NCBI GenBank assembly: GCA_012837465.1
Contig: DURG01000169.1
Location: 1-32,077, forward strand
Origin: Propionibacterium sp.
Lineage (GTDB): Bacteria > Actinomycetota > Actinomycetes > Propionibacteriales > Propionibacteriaceae
DNA length: 32,077 nt
Reading direction: 5' to 3'
Position numbers and translations under genes: made by a program. Below the pieces are notes generated by a model that did not search any database, was not told the origin of the DNA, and saw only the letters and a program-made list of their open reading frames with translations. Shown one piece after another: positions 16,582 to 26,245 of this stretch (within the stretch, counting starts at the first letter, position 1; each line of letters opens with the position of its first letter).

Positions 16582-17553
16582 ATGACCAACGACTACCAGC
16601 GCGCAGGCAGCCTGCGCACCTCTGGCTCCGGCGCCCCCGAACTGCGCACTCCACAAAAACTCATGGTCTTCGTGCTGTCCATGGCGCTGTTCGGCCTGGC
16701 CAACATCATCCTCGAGATCATTCCCGACGTGACCATCGGCCCCGTGGACATCTCGGTGGCCTACTTCGTCTTCGTGCCCCTCGCGATGGTGGCCCTGTTC
16801 TCCCCGTTCTGGGCGGCGCTCGGCGCCCCGCTGGGCGAGATCGTGTTCGTCGATCTCCTCATGGGCGACTTCTCCGGCCTCTCCGAGGTCGAGGGATACC
16901 TCCAGATGTTCCTCGCCCTCTACATCGCCGGCTCACTGATCCGCAACCCCCGTTCCCGCACGCAGATCTGGCTCGGCGCCATCCTCGTGGTCGTCATCGA
17001 CAAGTTCCTCTCCGCCATCGTGGACCTTGCGAAGGTGTGGCTCGCACTGGAGGATCCGGAGTACGTCGAGGGCCTCCCTGAGTCGATCCTGTTCCTTGAG
17101 GGCATCGGGTTCGGCGTCGACATCGTGATGTCCGGCATCCTGTTCGGAGCGATCCCCGCCATGTGGCTCATCCCCGCCCTCCACGGCAAGATCGAGCCGC
17201 TGCTGGGAATGCGCCCCCGCGTACCCGGCGAGCCCATCCCCGGCCAGGCCCCCCGCACGGGCTGGTTCGTTGCCGTGGCGGTGCTCCTGTCGATCGCGGC
17301 CGCCTTCTTCGCCTTCATCGAGGCCTGGGACCTCAACGTCGGCGAATGGGAACCCGACTTCCTGGACCAGTTCGGCATGAACTTCCTGTGGGTGTCGGTG
17401 GGCGCGATCGTCGTCGTGCTCGGCCTCGCGTACCTCGCCTATCGCGCAGGCCGCAAGCGCGACGGCGAGTCGCAGGCCCGCCTTCAGGCGGAGGCTGACG
17501 AGGCCGTCGCCCTTGCAGAGCGCGAACGCCGTGAGGAGTCCATCCACTCGTGA
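16582..17553 (+). CDS. ECF transporter S-component-like integral membrane protein, unusually large
   Basis: 323 aa with about 8 hydrophobic segments, located directly upstream of EcfAA' and EcfT genes; no recognised vitamin-specific signature. Confidence 0.65.
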   Translation: MTNDYQRAGSLRTSGSGAPELRTPQKLMVFVLSMALFGLANIILEIIPDVTIGPVDISVAYFVFVPLAMVALFSPFWAALGAPLGEIVFVDLLMGDFSGLSEVEGYLQMFLALYIAGSLIRNPRSRTQIWLGAILVVVIDKFLSAIVDLAKVWLALEDPEYVEGLPESILFLEGIGFGVDIVMSGILFGAIPAMWLIPALHGKIEPLLGMRPRVPGEPIPGQAPRTGWFVAVAVLLSIAAAFFAFIEAWDLNVGEWEPDFLDQFGMNFLWVSVGAIVVVLGLAYLAYRAGRKRDGESQARLQAEADEAVALAERERREESIHS

Positions 17554-19244
17554 GCGCCATCATCGAAGTGTCGAACCTCAGCTTCCGGTACCCGGGGGCT
17601 GAGGTCGACACGCTTCGCAACGTGAACCTCACCATCGAACGAGGCGACTTCGTGGCCATCGTCGGCGGGAACGGTTCCGGCAAGACCACGCTGTGCAAGA
17701 CCTTCAACGGGCTCGTGCCCCACTACTGGTCCGGCGACTTCGCCGGCTCGGTGCACGTCGATGGCGTCGACACCTTCACGTCGTCGGTCGCCGCGCTGTC
17801 GGCGAAGGTCGGCTACGTCTACCAGGACTTCCAGAACCAGTTGGTGCGTCCCACCGTGCGCGATGAGATCTCATTCGGCCCCATCAACTTCGGCCACCCG
17901 GACCACGTGGCCCGGACGGCCGAGGTGATCACCTCGCTGGGGTTGGAGGACCTGGCCGGACGCTTCACGTGGCAGCTCTCCGGCGGCCAGGCCCACACCA
18001 CCGCACTGGCGGCGGTGCTGGCGCTCAGACCAGAGATCCTCGTCGTCGACGAGCCCGTCGCCGAACTGGATCCTGCCCGCGCCCACGACATCTACCAGCG
18101 GCTCCGTTGGCTCAACGAGGAGCTGGGCCTGACGATCATCACGATCGAACACCACGCCGAGTTCATCGCCCAGTACGCCAACTCGGTGGTGCTGATGTCC
18201 TACGGCGCCCCGGTCTGGCACCTGCCCGTCGACGAGGCCGTGAACCGCACGGACGAGCTGGCGCGTCACGGCATCCCGGCGCCCCAGGTGATCCAGGTGG
18301 GCCGCGGTGCGGGCCTGGGCCAGGTCCCCCGGGACATCCCGTCGGCCGTGAGCGCCCTTCAAGCCGCGGGGGTCACGGCCCGCGACCTGCCACGGCCGCC
18401 CGTCAGCAGGCCCGCCACCGACGTGGTGGCCACCGCGCGCGGCGTCCGCCATTCCTACCGCAGCGTGGGCGGCAACCTTCACACCGCACTCGACGGCATC
18501 GACCTCGACCTGCACGCCGGCGACCGGGTCGCGCTCGTCGGCGGCAACGGCTCGGGCAAGACCACGCTCCTCAAGCTCCTCTCCGGCATCCTCGTTGCCC
18601 GCGAGGGCGACGTCACCGTCGACGGAATCAATACGCGCACCAAGTCGCCCGGCAAGCTCGCCGGGACCACTTCCTACATCTACCAGCACCCCCAGCAGAT
18701 GCTGTTGAAGGACTCGGTGCGCAGCGACGTGGCGCTGTTCCCCTCAGGGCGCCGCATGGACGGCTGGCAGGAACTCGTGGAGCAGGTGATCGAGCGCGTC
18801 AACCTCAGCGAGTTCGCCGAGCGCGACGGCCGCACCCTGTCCGGGGGGCAACAACGCCGGGCCACCCTCGCCATCGGGTTGGCCATGCGCCCACGTGTCC
18901 TGCTCCTCGACGAGCCCACCTCCTCGCTGGACGTCGCTTCGCGGGAAGGCGTCACCGCCATGTTGGCGGATCTCTCCGACGCCATCTCGTGCGCGGTCGT
19001 GGCCACCCACGACATGCACCTCGTGGCTGACTGGGCCAACCGCGTCATCGTGCTCGAACAGGGCAGGGTCGCCGCCGACGTCGAGCCGCGGGAGTTGTTC
19101 GCGCAGCCCGAACTCCTGGCCCGCGTCCGGCTCGTCCCTCCCCAGGTTGCCGAACTCGGCCTCGCCCTCGGGCTCGAACAGCCACCACTCAACGTCGTCG
19201 AACTGCTCGAATGCCTGCAGGTCAGGGAGAGGGTGTCATGCTGA
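17550..19244 (+). CDS. ECF-type ABC transporter ATPase, two nucleotide-binding domains fused (EcfA-EcfA')
   Basis: Two Walker A motifs (GGNGSGKTT twice), signatures LSGGQAHTT and LSGGQQRRA, Walker B VVDEPVAELD and LLDEPTSSLD; start overlaps the preceding stop (GTGA). Confidence 0.92.
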   Translation: MSAIIEVSNLSFRYPGAEVDTLRNVNLTIERGDFVAIVGGNGSGKTTLCKTFNGLVPHYWSGDFAGSVHVDGVDTFTSSVAALSAKVGYVYQDFQNQLVRPTVRDEISFGPINFGHPDHVARTAEVITSLGLEDLAGRFTWQLSGGQAHTTALAAVLALRPEILVVDEPVAELDPARAHDIYQRLRWLNEELGLTIITIEHHAEFIAQYANSVVLMSYGAPVWHLPVDEAVNRTDELARHGIPAPQVIQVGRGAGLGQVPRDIPSAVSALQAAGVTARDLPRPPVSRPATDVVATARGVRHSYRSVGGNLHTALDGIDLDLHAGDRVALVGGNGSGKTTLLKLLSGILVAREGDVTVDGINTRTKSPGKLAGTTSYIYQHPQQMLLKDSVRSDVALFPSGRRMDGWQELVEQVIERVNLSEFAERDGRTLSGGQQRRATLAIGLAMRPRVLLLDEPTSSLDVASREGVTAMLADLSDAISCAVVATHDMHLVADWANRVIVLEQGRVAADVEPRELFAQPELLARVRLVPPQVAELGLALGLEQPPLNVVELLECLQVRERVSC

Positions 19245-20062
19245 GGAAGCAACGCGACGTGCTGTCGGTCGAGTGGATCAAGCTCGAACTGATCCGCACC
19301 GCCTACGCCACCAGAGGAGGCATGTTCTCCCGCCGCGACCCACGCGCCGTGCTGGTCTGGTACCTCATCATGGCCTTCGTCCCCTGGTTCACCCACAACG
19401 TCACGGTGCTGGCGGTGCTGTTCGTCATCGCCGCGATCGGAGTGTTCCTCGCCCGGGTCGGCCCGTTGGTGCTGGGGTTGTTCATCATCGGCATCGGTTT
19501 TGAGATCTTCTACCTGATCCTGGTGTCCCTCATGTTCGGCGGGAACCTCGGTACCCTCGCCGCGCTGGGCGTGGTCAACCTGAAACTGGGCATCATCTCG
19601 ATGGCGTCGATGGCGGCGTTCGTCTCCCTCGACCCGGAGAAGTTGTCCGATGCCCTGCTGGCCTTCAAGATGCCGGAGCTGTTCGCCTTCGGCGTGAGTT
19701 ACGGCTACCGGATGCTGCCCATCATGGTGGAGGAGTTCAACACGGTGTTCGACGGCTTCCGCCTCCGCATGGCGCCGCCTGAGAAGCGTGGCTTCCTCGG
19801 CTGGCGCACCGTCGTGCACTGGGCGAAGATGGCGATCCTCAGCTTCTATCCGATCTTCCTCAACACCGCCAAGAACGTCCGCACGACGGTCGAGGCCCTC
19901 GAGACGAGGGGCTTCACCTACGCCACCGTCGACGGCCGCGGACGGAGCATCCGGCTCGGTCAGATGAGGATGGGCACCGTGGATTGGCTCCTGCTCGTGG
20001 TCACGGTCGCGCTCGTGGTCGGGGCCTTCGCGGCCGGGCAGGCCTGGCCGCTCTACCGCTGA
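19238..20062 (+). CDS. ECF transporter transmembrane component EcfT
   Basis: Multi-TM protein with C-terminal coupling motif ALETRGFTYATVDGRGRSIRLG; 7-bp overlap with the ATPase gene. Confidence 0.85.
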   Translation: MLRKQRDVLSVEWIKLELIRTAYATRGGMFSRRDPRAVLVWYLIMAFVPWFTHNVTVLAVLFVIAAIGVFLARVGPLVLGLFIIGIGFEIFYLILVSLMFGGNLGTLAALGVVNLKLGIISMASMAAFVSLDPEKLSDALLAFKMPELFAFGVSYGYRMLPIMVEEFNTVFDGFRLRMAPPEKRGFLGWRTVVHWAKMAILSFYPIFLNTAKNVRTTVEALETRGFTYATVDGRGRSIRLGQMRMGTVDWLLLVVTVALVVGAFAAGQAWPLYR

Positions 20063-20868
20063 GCGAGCAGTTCCTCGATGACGACGGCGACGCCGTCCTC
20101 GTCGTTGGTCAGGGTGACGTGGTCGGCCGCGTGCCGCACGTCGGGCCCAGCGTTGCCCATCGCGACGCCCATGCCGGCCCACTCGAGCATCTCCAGGTCG
20201 TTGATGTTGTCGCCGAACGCCACGACATCGCGTCGGTCGATCCCCTTCGCCTCGCAGTAGCGCGACAACGCGGTGGCCTTGGTGACCCCGGCGCGGCCCA
20301 CCTCCAGGAAGGGTGCGCCGGAGATCGTCGGGTGACATCCGGGCACGTCGAGGCGCAGCGCCGCGGTGAGCAACTCCTCGGGGAGGATGCCGTCGTCGCG
20401 CAGCACGAGCTTCAGTGAACGCTCCGCGAGGACCTCTTCGCGGGTGCCGCGCCAGTGCCGCACGGGCCAGCGGGCCACCTTCGCACCCGGATCCTCGATA
20501 CCTGAGTAGCCGTGCTCGGCGACGTAGCTGTTGCCTGCGTCACGCACCGAGACCAGGTTCAGGCCGGGGAAGACCTCGAGCATTCGTCGAACCAGCTCCT
20601 GCTGCGCCGGCAGGTCCATCAGCTCCTCGAAAAGCACCTGGCGCGTCTGCAGGTTCATCGCGACAGCGCCGTTGGAACCGATGGCGTCGCCGTCGAGAGC
20701 GGTGTGCTGCACGATCACGCCGATCGAGTACGGCTGGCGCCCCGAGACGGCGATCACCTCCATGCCGGCCCGCCTGGCCCTCGCGAAGGCAGTGCGAGTG
20801 CGGTCCGAGATCTCGTGCGAGGTGTTCAGGAGGGTGCCGTCGACATCGGTAGCCAGGAGTCGTGCCAT
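20053..20868 (-). CDS. Cof-type HAD-IIB family hydrolase
   Basis: MARLLATDVDGTLLNTSHEIS, VIAVSGRQPYSI, VVAFGDNINDLEMLEWAGMGVAMGNA. Confidence 0.93.
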   Translation of the reverse strand: MARLLATDVDGTLLNTSHEISDRTRTAFARARRAGMEVIAVSGRQPYSIGVIVQHTALDGDAIGSNGAVAMNLQTRQVLFEELMDLPAQQELVRRMLEVFPGLNLVSVRDAGNSYVAEHGYSGIEDPGAKVARWPVRHWRGTREEVLAERSLKLVLRDDGILPEELLTAALRLDVPGCHPTISGAPFLEVGRAGVTKATALSRYCEAKGIDRRDVVAFGDNINDLEMLEWAGMGVAMGNAGPDVRHAADHVTLTNDEDGVAVVIEELLAQR

Positions 20869-20903
20869 GCCAGCGACCCTAGCCAAAGACACCGTGGTGT
20901 CGA

Positions 20904-21626
20904 CTATCGCTCAAAGTACGGCAGCGACCGCAGGGCGCGGTCCAGGTGCCAGGTGGCGTAGGCCACCACCATGGCGTCCACCCGGCGTGCCGTTCCGCGC
21001 TCGGTCGCCTTGGCCACGGCCCAGTCCCCGGCCAGCAGCGCACCGAGGTGGGCGGCGGCGGTGCCCTCGAGCGGCGTGGAGCCAGACGTCTTGCAGCCGG
21101 CGCACACTGCGCCGCCGCCCTGGGGCGAGAACCACTTCACGGCTGGGCTGTTGCAGCCTGCGCACCGTGTCGTTGCGACGGCGTAGCCGGCCACTGCCAT
21201 GGAGCGGAGCAGGTACGAGTCCACCACCAGTGGGTAGGGCCGATCCGGGTCCTCGAGGGCCCGCAGGGCCCCGGCCAGCAGGCGGTACTGCTGCAGCGAG
21301 GGGCTGCCCTCCTCCGCCACGAGGCGGTCGGCCGTCTCGACGAGGACCTCCGCCGCGGTGAAACGCGAGTAGTCGCCGGCGAGCTTGCTGACGAACAGCG
21401 ACTCCACCTGGGTGACCACCTCCAGCGAGCCCCTCCCCTCCGCGAACTGGATGTCCACCAGGCAGTAGGGCTCCAACCGGCCACCGAAGCGGCTCGAGGT
21501 CTTGCGGATGCCCTTGGCGACGGCGCGCACCTTGCCGTGGCGGCGCGTCAGGAAGGTGATGATGCGGTCCGCCTCACCGAGTTGGTGGGTCCGCAACACC
21601 ACTGCTTCGTCACGGTAGGTGGGCAC
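20904..21626 (-). CDS. recO: DNA repair protein RecO
   Basis: [56 protein letters not shown]...CAGC zinc motif; GTG start at 21626. Confidence 0.94.
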   Translation of the reverse strand: MPTYRDEAVVLRTHQLGEADRIITFLTRRHGKVRAVAKGIRKTSSRFGGRLEPYCLVDIQFAEGRGSLEVVTQVESLFVSKLAGDYSRFTAAEVLVETADRLVAEEGSPSLQQYRLLAGALRALEDPDRPYPLVVDSYLLRSMAVAGYAVATTRCAGCNSPAVKWFSPQGGGAVCAGCKTSGSTPLEGTAAAHLGALLAGDWAVAKATERGTARRVDAMVVAYATWHLDRALRSLPYFER

Positions 21627-21657
21627 GCATTCGATGATAGGCCGGTACGCTCGTGGC

Positions 21658-22422
21658 GTGCCTGAGCCTCGCCGTCGCCCCACCCCGCATCCCAGCGGCG
21701 CCACGCCGCCGCAGCTCCCGAAGGGGTCCCTGCCACGCCATGTCGCCATCGTCATGGACGGCAACGGCCGGTGGGCCAAGCAGCGCGGCCTGAAGCGCAC
21801 CGAGGGCCATGCCATGGGCGAGGCCTCGCTGCTCGACGTCATCCATGGAGCCATCGAGATGGGCATCCCGTACCTCTCGGCCTACGCCTTCTCCACGGAG
21901 AACTGGAAGCGCTCCCCCGACGAGGTCCGCTGGCTGATGGGCTTCAACCGAGACGTCATCCACCGTCGGCGCGACGAGCTCAACGAACTGGGCGTGCGCA
22001 TCCGCTGGGCCGGTCGTCGGCCGAGGCTGTGGGGCTCCGTCATCAAGGAGTTGGAGGTGGCCGAGGAGATGAGCCGCACCAACTCGACGCTGACGCTCCA
22101 GTTCTGCGTCAACTACGGCGGGCGGGCGGAGATCGTCGACGCAGCTCGCGAGATCGCCCGGATGGCACGCGACGGGAAGCTGGACCCTGACCGTCTCACC
22201 GAGGACCGCTTCGCGAAGTTCCTCGACGAGCCGGAGATCCCGGACGTCGACCTGTTCCTGCGCTCATCGGGTGAGCAGCGCATCTCCAACTTCCTGCTGT
22301 GGCAGTCGGCCTACGCGGAGTTCATCTTCCTGGACCGGCTGTGGCCGGATTTCGATCGGCGGGACCTGTGGGCCGCCGTCGAGCAGTACACGGATCGGGA
22401 GCGTCGTTTCGGCAGCGCCTGA
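21658..22422 (+). CDS. uppS: Isoprenyl transferase (undecaprenyl/polyprenyl diphosphate synthase)
   Basis: [63 protein letters not shown]. Confidence 0.95.
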   Translation: MPEPRRRPTPHPSGATPPQLPKGSLPRHVAIVMDGNGRWAKQRGLKRTEGHAMGEASLLDVIHGAIEMGIPYLSAYAFSTENWKRSPDEVRWLMGFNRDVIHRRRDELNELGVRIRWAGRRPRLWGSVIKELEVAEEMSRTNSTLTLQFCVNYGGRAEIVDAAREIARMARDGKLDPDRLTEDRFAKFLDEPEIPDVDLFLRSSGEQRISNFLLWQSAYAEFIFLDRLWPDFDRRDLWAAVEQYTDRERRFGSA

Positions 22423-22425
22423 CCT

Positions 22426-22580
22426 CCGGGTCCCGAGTGCGCTCCACCGTGCCGGGTCCCGAGTGCGCTCGTGAGGAACGAACCAGCGTGGCTGAGCCGG
22501 GTCCCGAGTGCGCTCGTGAGGAACGAACGAGCGTGGCTGAGCCGGGTCCCGAGTGCGCTCGTGAGGAACGAACGAGCGTG
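22426..22580. repeat. 45-bp intergenic tandem repeat, about 3 copies plus a partial 26-bp copy
   Basis: CCGGGTCCCGAGTGCGCTCGTGAGGAACGAACSAGCGTGGCTGAG starting at 22452, 22497 and 22542 (third copy diverges at its 3' end); partial CCGGGTCCCGAGTGCGCTC at 22426. Confidence 0.95.
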
Positions 22581-22590
22581 TATCGAGGGA

Positions 22591-23556
22591 CTAATCCTCG
22601 AAGCTCGGGGGCAACTCGCGGGGCAGCGGGCGCAACAACTGGGTGCGCAGCTCGATGACCTTCTTGGCGTGCTCATCGAGTGCGATATCGCCGAGCAGCT
22701 TCGGCTCCCACGACGGGACGGGTCGCTTGCGACCCTCGGAGTCGACCCCGCAGTAGACGAAGGTGCAGTGGGTGGTTTCCCGTAGCTCCCGGGTCCGCGG
22801 GTCGCCCGAGCGCACGGAGATCGACACGTGCATGCTGGTGTTGCCCGTGTGGATCAAACGGGCGTCGACCTCGACGAGGTCGCCGATGAACATGGGGCGG
22901 TAGAAGCGCACCCCGCCGGCGTAGACGGAGGCCACCGGGCCTGCATGCCAACGTTCGGCGACGATGCGGGCGGCGGTGTCGATCCAGGCCATCACGTAGC
23001 CGCCATGGACCTTGCCACCCCAGTTGACGTCGGTGGGCGCAGCCAGGAAACGCAGGGTCTCGCGGCAGACCTCGGTCTCGTCGGAGTAGATCTGCGTGCC
23101 CATGTCGGCCTCGATCGCCCGGCGGGCGGCGTTGAGCTCGACGGCGCGGGCGTGCTGCTCCAGTTCCCAGGCGTCCTGGGGGTAGAACTTCGGCACCTCC
23201 ACGGGCTTGTCGTCCTGCATGGCCACGAACTGGAGGATGCACTGCGTGTTGAGCGTGCGCTCCCCGGAGCGGGGGTCGCCGCTCGCGACGGTGCACACGA
23301 CCTGCATCGAGGTACGGCCGGTGAACACGACGCGGGCCTGCACGACGACCAGGTCGCCGACGCGGATGGGCTTGACGAAGTGGGTGTTTCCCACGTAGCC
23401 GGTCACGGCCGAGTGCCCGGACCAGCCGACGGCCGCGGCATAGCCCGCCTTGTCGATCCACTCGAGCACCTTGCCCGCGTCCATGACACCGCGCACGTTC
23501 GCATCGAAGGGCTCCGCCAGGAAGCGTAGCGTGATCCCGCGCCTCATCTCAGCCAC
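22591..23556 (-). CDS. Acyl-CoA thioesterase with two hotdog domains
   Basis: Two repeats of the pattern LRFLA.P.D.N..G.V..G.V..WID.A; 321 aa. Confidence 0.88.
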   Translation of the reverse strand: MAEMRRGITLRFLAEPFDANVRGVMDAGKVLEWIDKAGYAAAVGWSGHSAVTGYVGNTHFVKPIRVGDLVVVQARVVFTGRTSMQVVCTVASGDPRSGERTLNTQCILQFVAMQDDKPVEVPKFYPQDAWELEQHARAVELNAARRAIEADMGTQIYSDETEVCRETLRFLAAPTDVNWGGKVHGGYVMAWIDTAARIVAERWHAGPVASVYAGGVRFYRPMFIGDLVEVDARLIHTGNTSMHVSISVRSGDPRTRELRETTHCTFVYCGVDSEGRKRPVPSWEPKLLGDIALDEHAKKVIELRTQLLRPLPRELPPSFED

Positions 23557-23597
23557 AGCAACTCCTCAGGTTTCGGGACTGACCCTATCCCCCTCGC

Positions 23598-26147
23598 TCA
23601 GCCGAGGCGAGCGAATCGTGTGGCGCGGACAACTGCGGAGCCCGCGGCGTCGCTGGCCTCCAGGTCGACCTCGGCTTCGATGTGCCAGTCGTGGTTGCCG
23701 TCGGGGTCGTGGATGACCTGCGTGACCTGCCAGGTCTTCGGCCCCTTCTCGAGTCGGAAGAGCTCCGGGCCGCGGGCGTCGCCGTCGAGGAGGATCTCGT
23801 CGTAGTCGTCCCAGTAGTCGGCCAGCGCGTCGTCCCAGGCCTCGGCGTCCATGACCACGTCCATGGGCGGCTCGACGAGGTGGGCGGCGGCCCCTTCGAG
23901 ATCACCCAGGGCCTCCCACCGGTCGTCGGCCAGCAGTTCGACGCGGCGGAACATGGCGGTGCGGATCATGGCGGTGAAGGCGCGCTCGTTGCCGGTCACG
24001 GGCCTTGGTGGCGGCGGGGGCGCGCCTTGGGCGGCCAGCTCCGCGGCAGCGGCGACCTTGTCCGGATCGGTCAGCGACTCCCACTCATCGAGCAGCGATG
24101 AATCGGTCTGTCGGACGGTCTCCCCGAGCCACTCGACGATGTCGTCGAACTGCTCGTTTCGATACTCGTCGGGAACCGTGTGGCGCAGGATGCGGTAGGC
24201 GTCGGTGAGGTACCGCAGCACGGTGCCCTCGCTCCGCTGGAGCCGGTACCCGGAGATGAGTTGGGTGAAGTTCATGGCGCGCTCCCACATGTCGCGTACG
24301 ACGGACTTCGGGGAGAGGCCCGTGGGGTCCACCCACGGGTGCGATTCGGCGTAGACGCTGAAGGCGTGTTCGAGGAGTTCAGCCAGGGGTTTGGGCCAGG
24401 TGACCTCCTCGAGGAGCTCCATGCGTTCCTCGTACTCGATGCCGTCGGCCTTCATCTGCGCGATGGCCTCGCCTCGGGCCATGTGCTGCTGGCCGAGCAA
24501 CACCTGGAAGGGATCCTCCAGCACCGCCTCCATGACGGAGATGACGTCGAGGTGGTACGTCGGGGAATCCGGGTCGAGGAGGTCGAGGGAGGCGACGGCG
24601 AACGGGGCGAGCGGCTGGTTCAGGGCGAAATCCTCGCTGACCCCCTCACCCAGGGCACACCAGCTACCCGTGGCGTCCGGCTCGTCGCGCTTGACCAGCA
24701 CGCCGGAATCGAGCAGGCCCTTGGTGAGGGCGAGCGCCCGGCGCCGCAGCGCCTTCTTGCGGTCCTTGGTCTCGTGGCTCGATTCGATGAGCCGCACCAT
24801 GGCCTGGTACCCATTGCCGGGGCGTTGGGCGAGGTTCAGGATGGTGCCGTGAGTGATCTGCATGCGGGAAACGAGGTTCTCGGGCTCGGCCACGATGATC
24901 TTGTCGTAGGCCTCCTCGTTCCAGCCGACGAACCCCTCCGGCGGCTTGCGGCGCACGACCTTGCGGCGCTTCTTCTCGTCGTCACCGGCCTTGGCCAGGG
25001 CCCGCTCGTTCTCGATGACGTGCTCGGGGGCCTGGACGACGACGAAGCCGACGGTGTCGTAGCCCGCTCGGCCGGCCCGCCCGGCGATCTGGTGGAACTC
25101 GCGCGAGCGAAGCCGGCGGACGCGGTTGCCGTCGTACTTCGACAGGCCCGTGAACAGGACGGTCCGGATGGGCACGTTGATGCCCACGCCGAGCGTGTCG
25201 GTGCCGCAGATGACCTTCAGCAGGCCGGTCTGGGCCAGTTGCTCGACGAGGCGCCGATACTTGGGCAGCATCCCCGCGTGGTGTACGCCGATGCCGCGGC
25301 GAACGAGGCCGGAGAGGATCTTCCCGAAGCCGGGGCCGAAGCGGAAGGCCCCGATCTCCTCGGCGATCTGCTCGGCGTCGTGCTTGGTGATGAAGTTCAC
25401 GCTGAGCAGGCCCTGGGCCCGTTCCAGTGCGTCGGCCTGGGTGAAGTGCACGATGTAGACGGGCGCCTTCTGCTCCTGGACGAGATCGGTGACCTTCTCC
25501 TGCATCGGGGTCAATGACCACTCGAAGATCAGGGGAACGGGGCGCTCCGCATCGTCGATGAGGCTGGTGCTGCGGCCCGTGCGTTCGGACAGGTCGGCCA
25601 TGAGCCGGTCGACGTCGCCGAGCGTGGCGCTCATCAGCAGGAATTGCGCCTGCGGGAGTTCGAGCAGCGGCACCTGCCAGGCCCAGCCACGATCAGGTTC
25701 GGAATAGAAGTGGAACTCGTCTGCGATGACCATGCCCACATCGGCTGCCGCACCCTCGCGCAGCGCGATGTTGGCCAGCACCTCCGCGGTGCAGCAGATG
25801 ATCGGCGCATCCGCGTTCACCGAAGCGTCGCCGGTCACCATCCCGACGTTGTCGGCCCCAAACACCTGGCACAGGGCGAAGAACTTCTCGCTGACGAGCG
25901 CCTTGATGGGTGCGGTGTAGAAACTCACCCGGTCGGTGTTCAGCGCCGCGAAGTGGGCTGCCAGGGCCACCATCGACTTCCCCGAACCGGTGGGCGTCGC
26001 GAGGATGAGGTTGTTTCCGGAGAACAGTTCGATGGCCGATTCGTCCTGATGGGGGTACAACGAGATCGACTCGCCCTCCGCCCAGGCGGTGAAGTGTTCG
26101 TAGAGGGAGTCCGCATCACCTGGCACGGGGTCGGTGAGCTTCGGCAT
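23598..26147 (-). CDS. Ski2-like DEAD/DEAH-box RNA helicase (actinobacterial family with C-terminal uncharacterised domain)
   Basis: LATPTGSGKSMVALAAHFAAL, MVIADEFHFYSE, LLMSATLGD, VICGTDTLGVGINVPIRTVLF, QIAGRAGRAGYD. Confidence 0.9.
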   Translation of the reverse strand: MPKLTDPVPGDADSLYEHFTAWAEGESISLYPHQDESAIELFSGNNLILATPTGSGKSMVALAAHFAALNTDRVSFYTAPIKALVSEKFFALCQVFGADNVGMVTGDASVNADAPIICCTAEVLANIALREGAAADVGMVIADEFHFYSEPDRGWAWQVPLLELPQAQFLLMSATLGDVDRLMADLSERTGRSTSLIDDAERPVPLIFEWSLTPMQEKVTDLVQEQKAPVYIVHFTQADALERAQGLLSVNFITKHDAEQIAEEIGAFRFGPGFGKILSGLVRRGIGVHHAGMLPKYRRLVEQLAQTGLLKVICGTDTLGVGINVPIRTVLFTGLSKYDGNRVRRLRSREFHQIAGRAGRAGYDTVGFVVVQAPEHVIENERALAKAGDDEKKRRKVVRRKPPEGFVGWNEEAYDKIIVAEPENLVSRMQITHGTILNLAQRPGNGYQAMVRLIESSHETKDRKKALRRRALALTKGLLDSGVLVKRDEPDATGSWCALGEGVSEDFALNQPLAPFAVASLDLLDPDSPTYHLDVISVMEAVLEDPFQVLLGQQHMARGEAIAQMKADGIEYEERMELLEEVTWPKPLAELLEHAFSVYAESHPWVDPTGLSPKSVVRDMWERAMNFTQLISGYRLQRSEGTVLRYLTDAYRILRHTVPDEYRNEQFDDIVEWLGETVRQTDSSLLDEWESLTDPDKVAAAAELAAQGAPPPPPRPVTGNERAFTAMIRTAMFRRVELLADDRWEALGDLEGAAAHLVEPPMDVVMDAEAWDDALADYWDDYDEILLDGDARGPELFRLEKGPKTWQVTQVIHDPDGNHDWHIEAEVDLEASDAAGSAVVRATRFARLG

Positions 26148-26245
26148 GCGGTCCAACCTACCGGATGCCCCCTGAGCGAGGCGCGTCCGGGCACGGAGGA
26201 CCGTGACACGTCGAAGAGGATCCCCGCGGCCGGCTCTGGGCCCAT

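Noticed and set aside
18680-20338. 552-aa minus-strand ORF opposite EcfAA', EcfT and Cof HAD
   Set aside because: Crosses several genes, low-complexity composition, no domain.
22426-22580. Possible CRISPR array or repeat protein (15-aa repeats in ORFs 22299-22658 and 22471-22785)
   Set aside because: Units are contiguous with no unique spacers, and all three readings are intergenic between two convergent conserved genes; better treated as a tandem DNA repeat.
24180-25517. 445-aa plus-strand ORF opposite the helicase
   Set aside because: Antisense shadow of the helicase gene.
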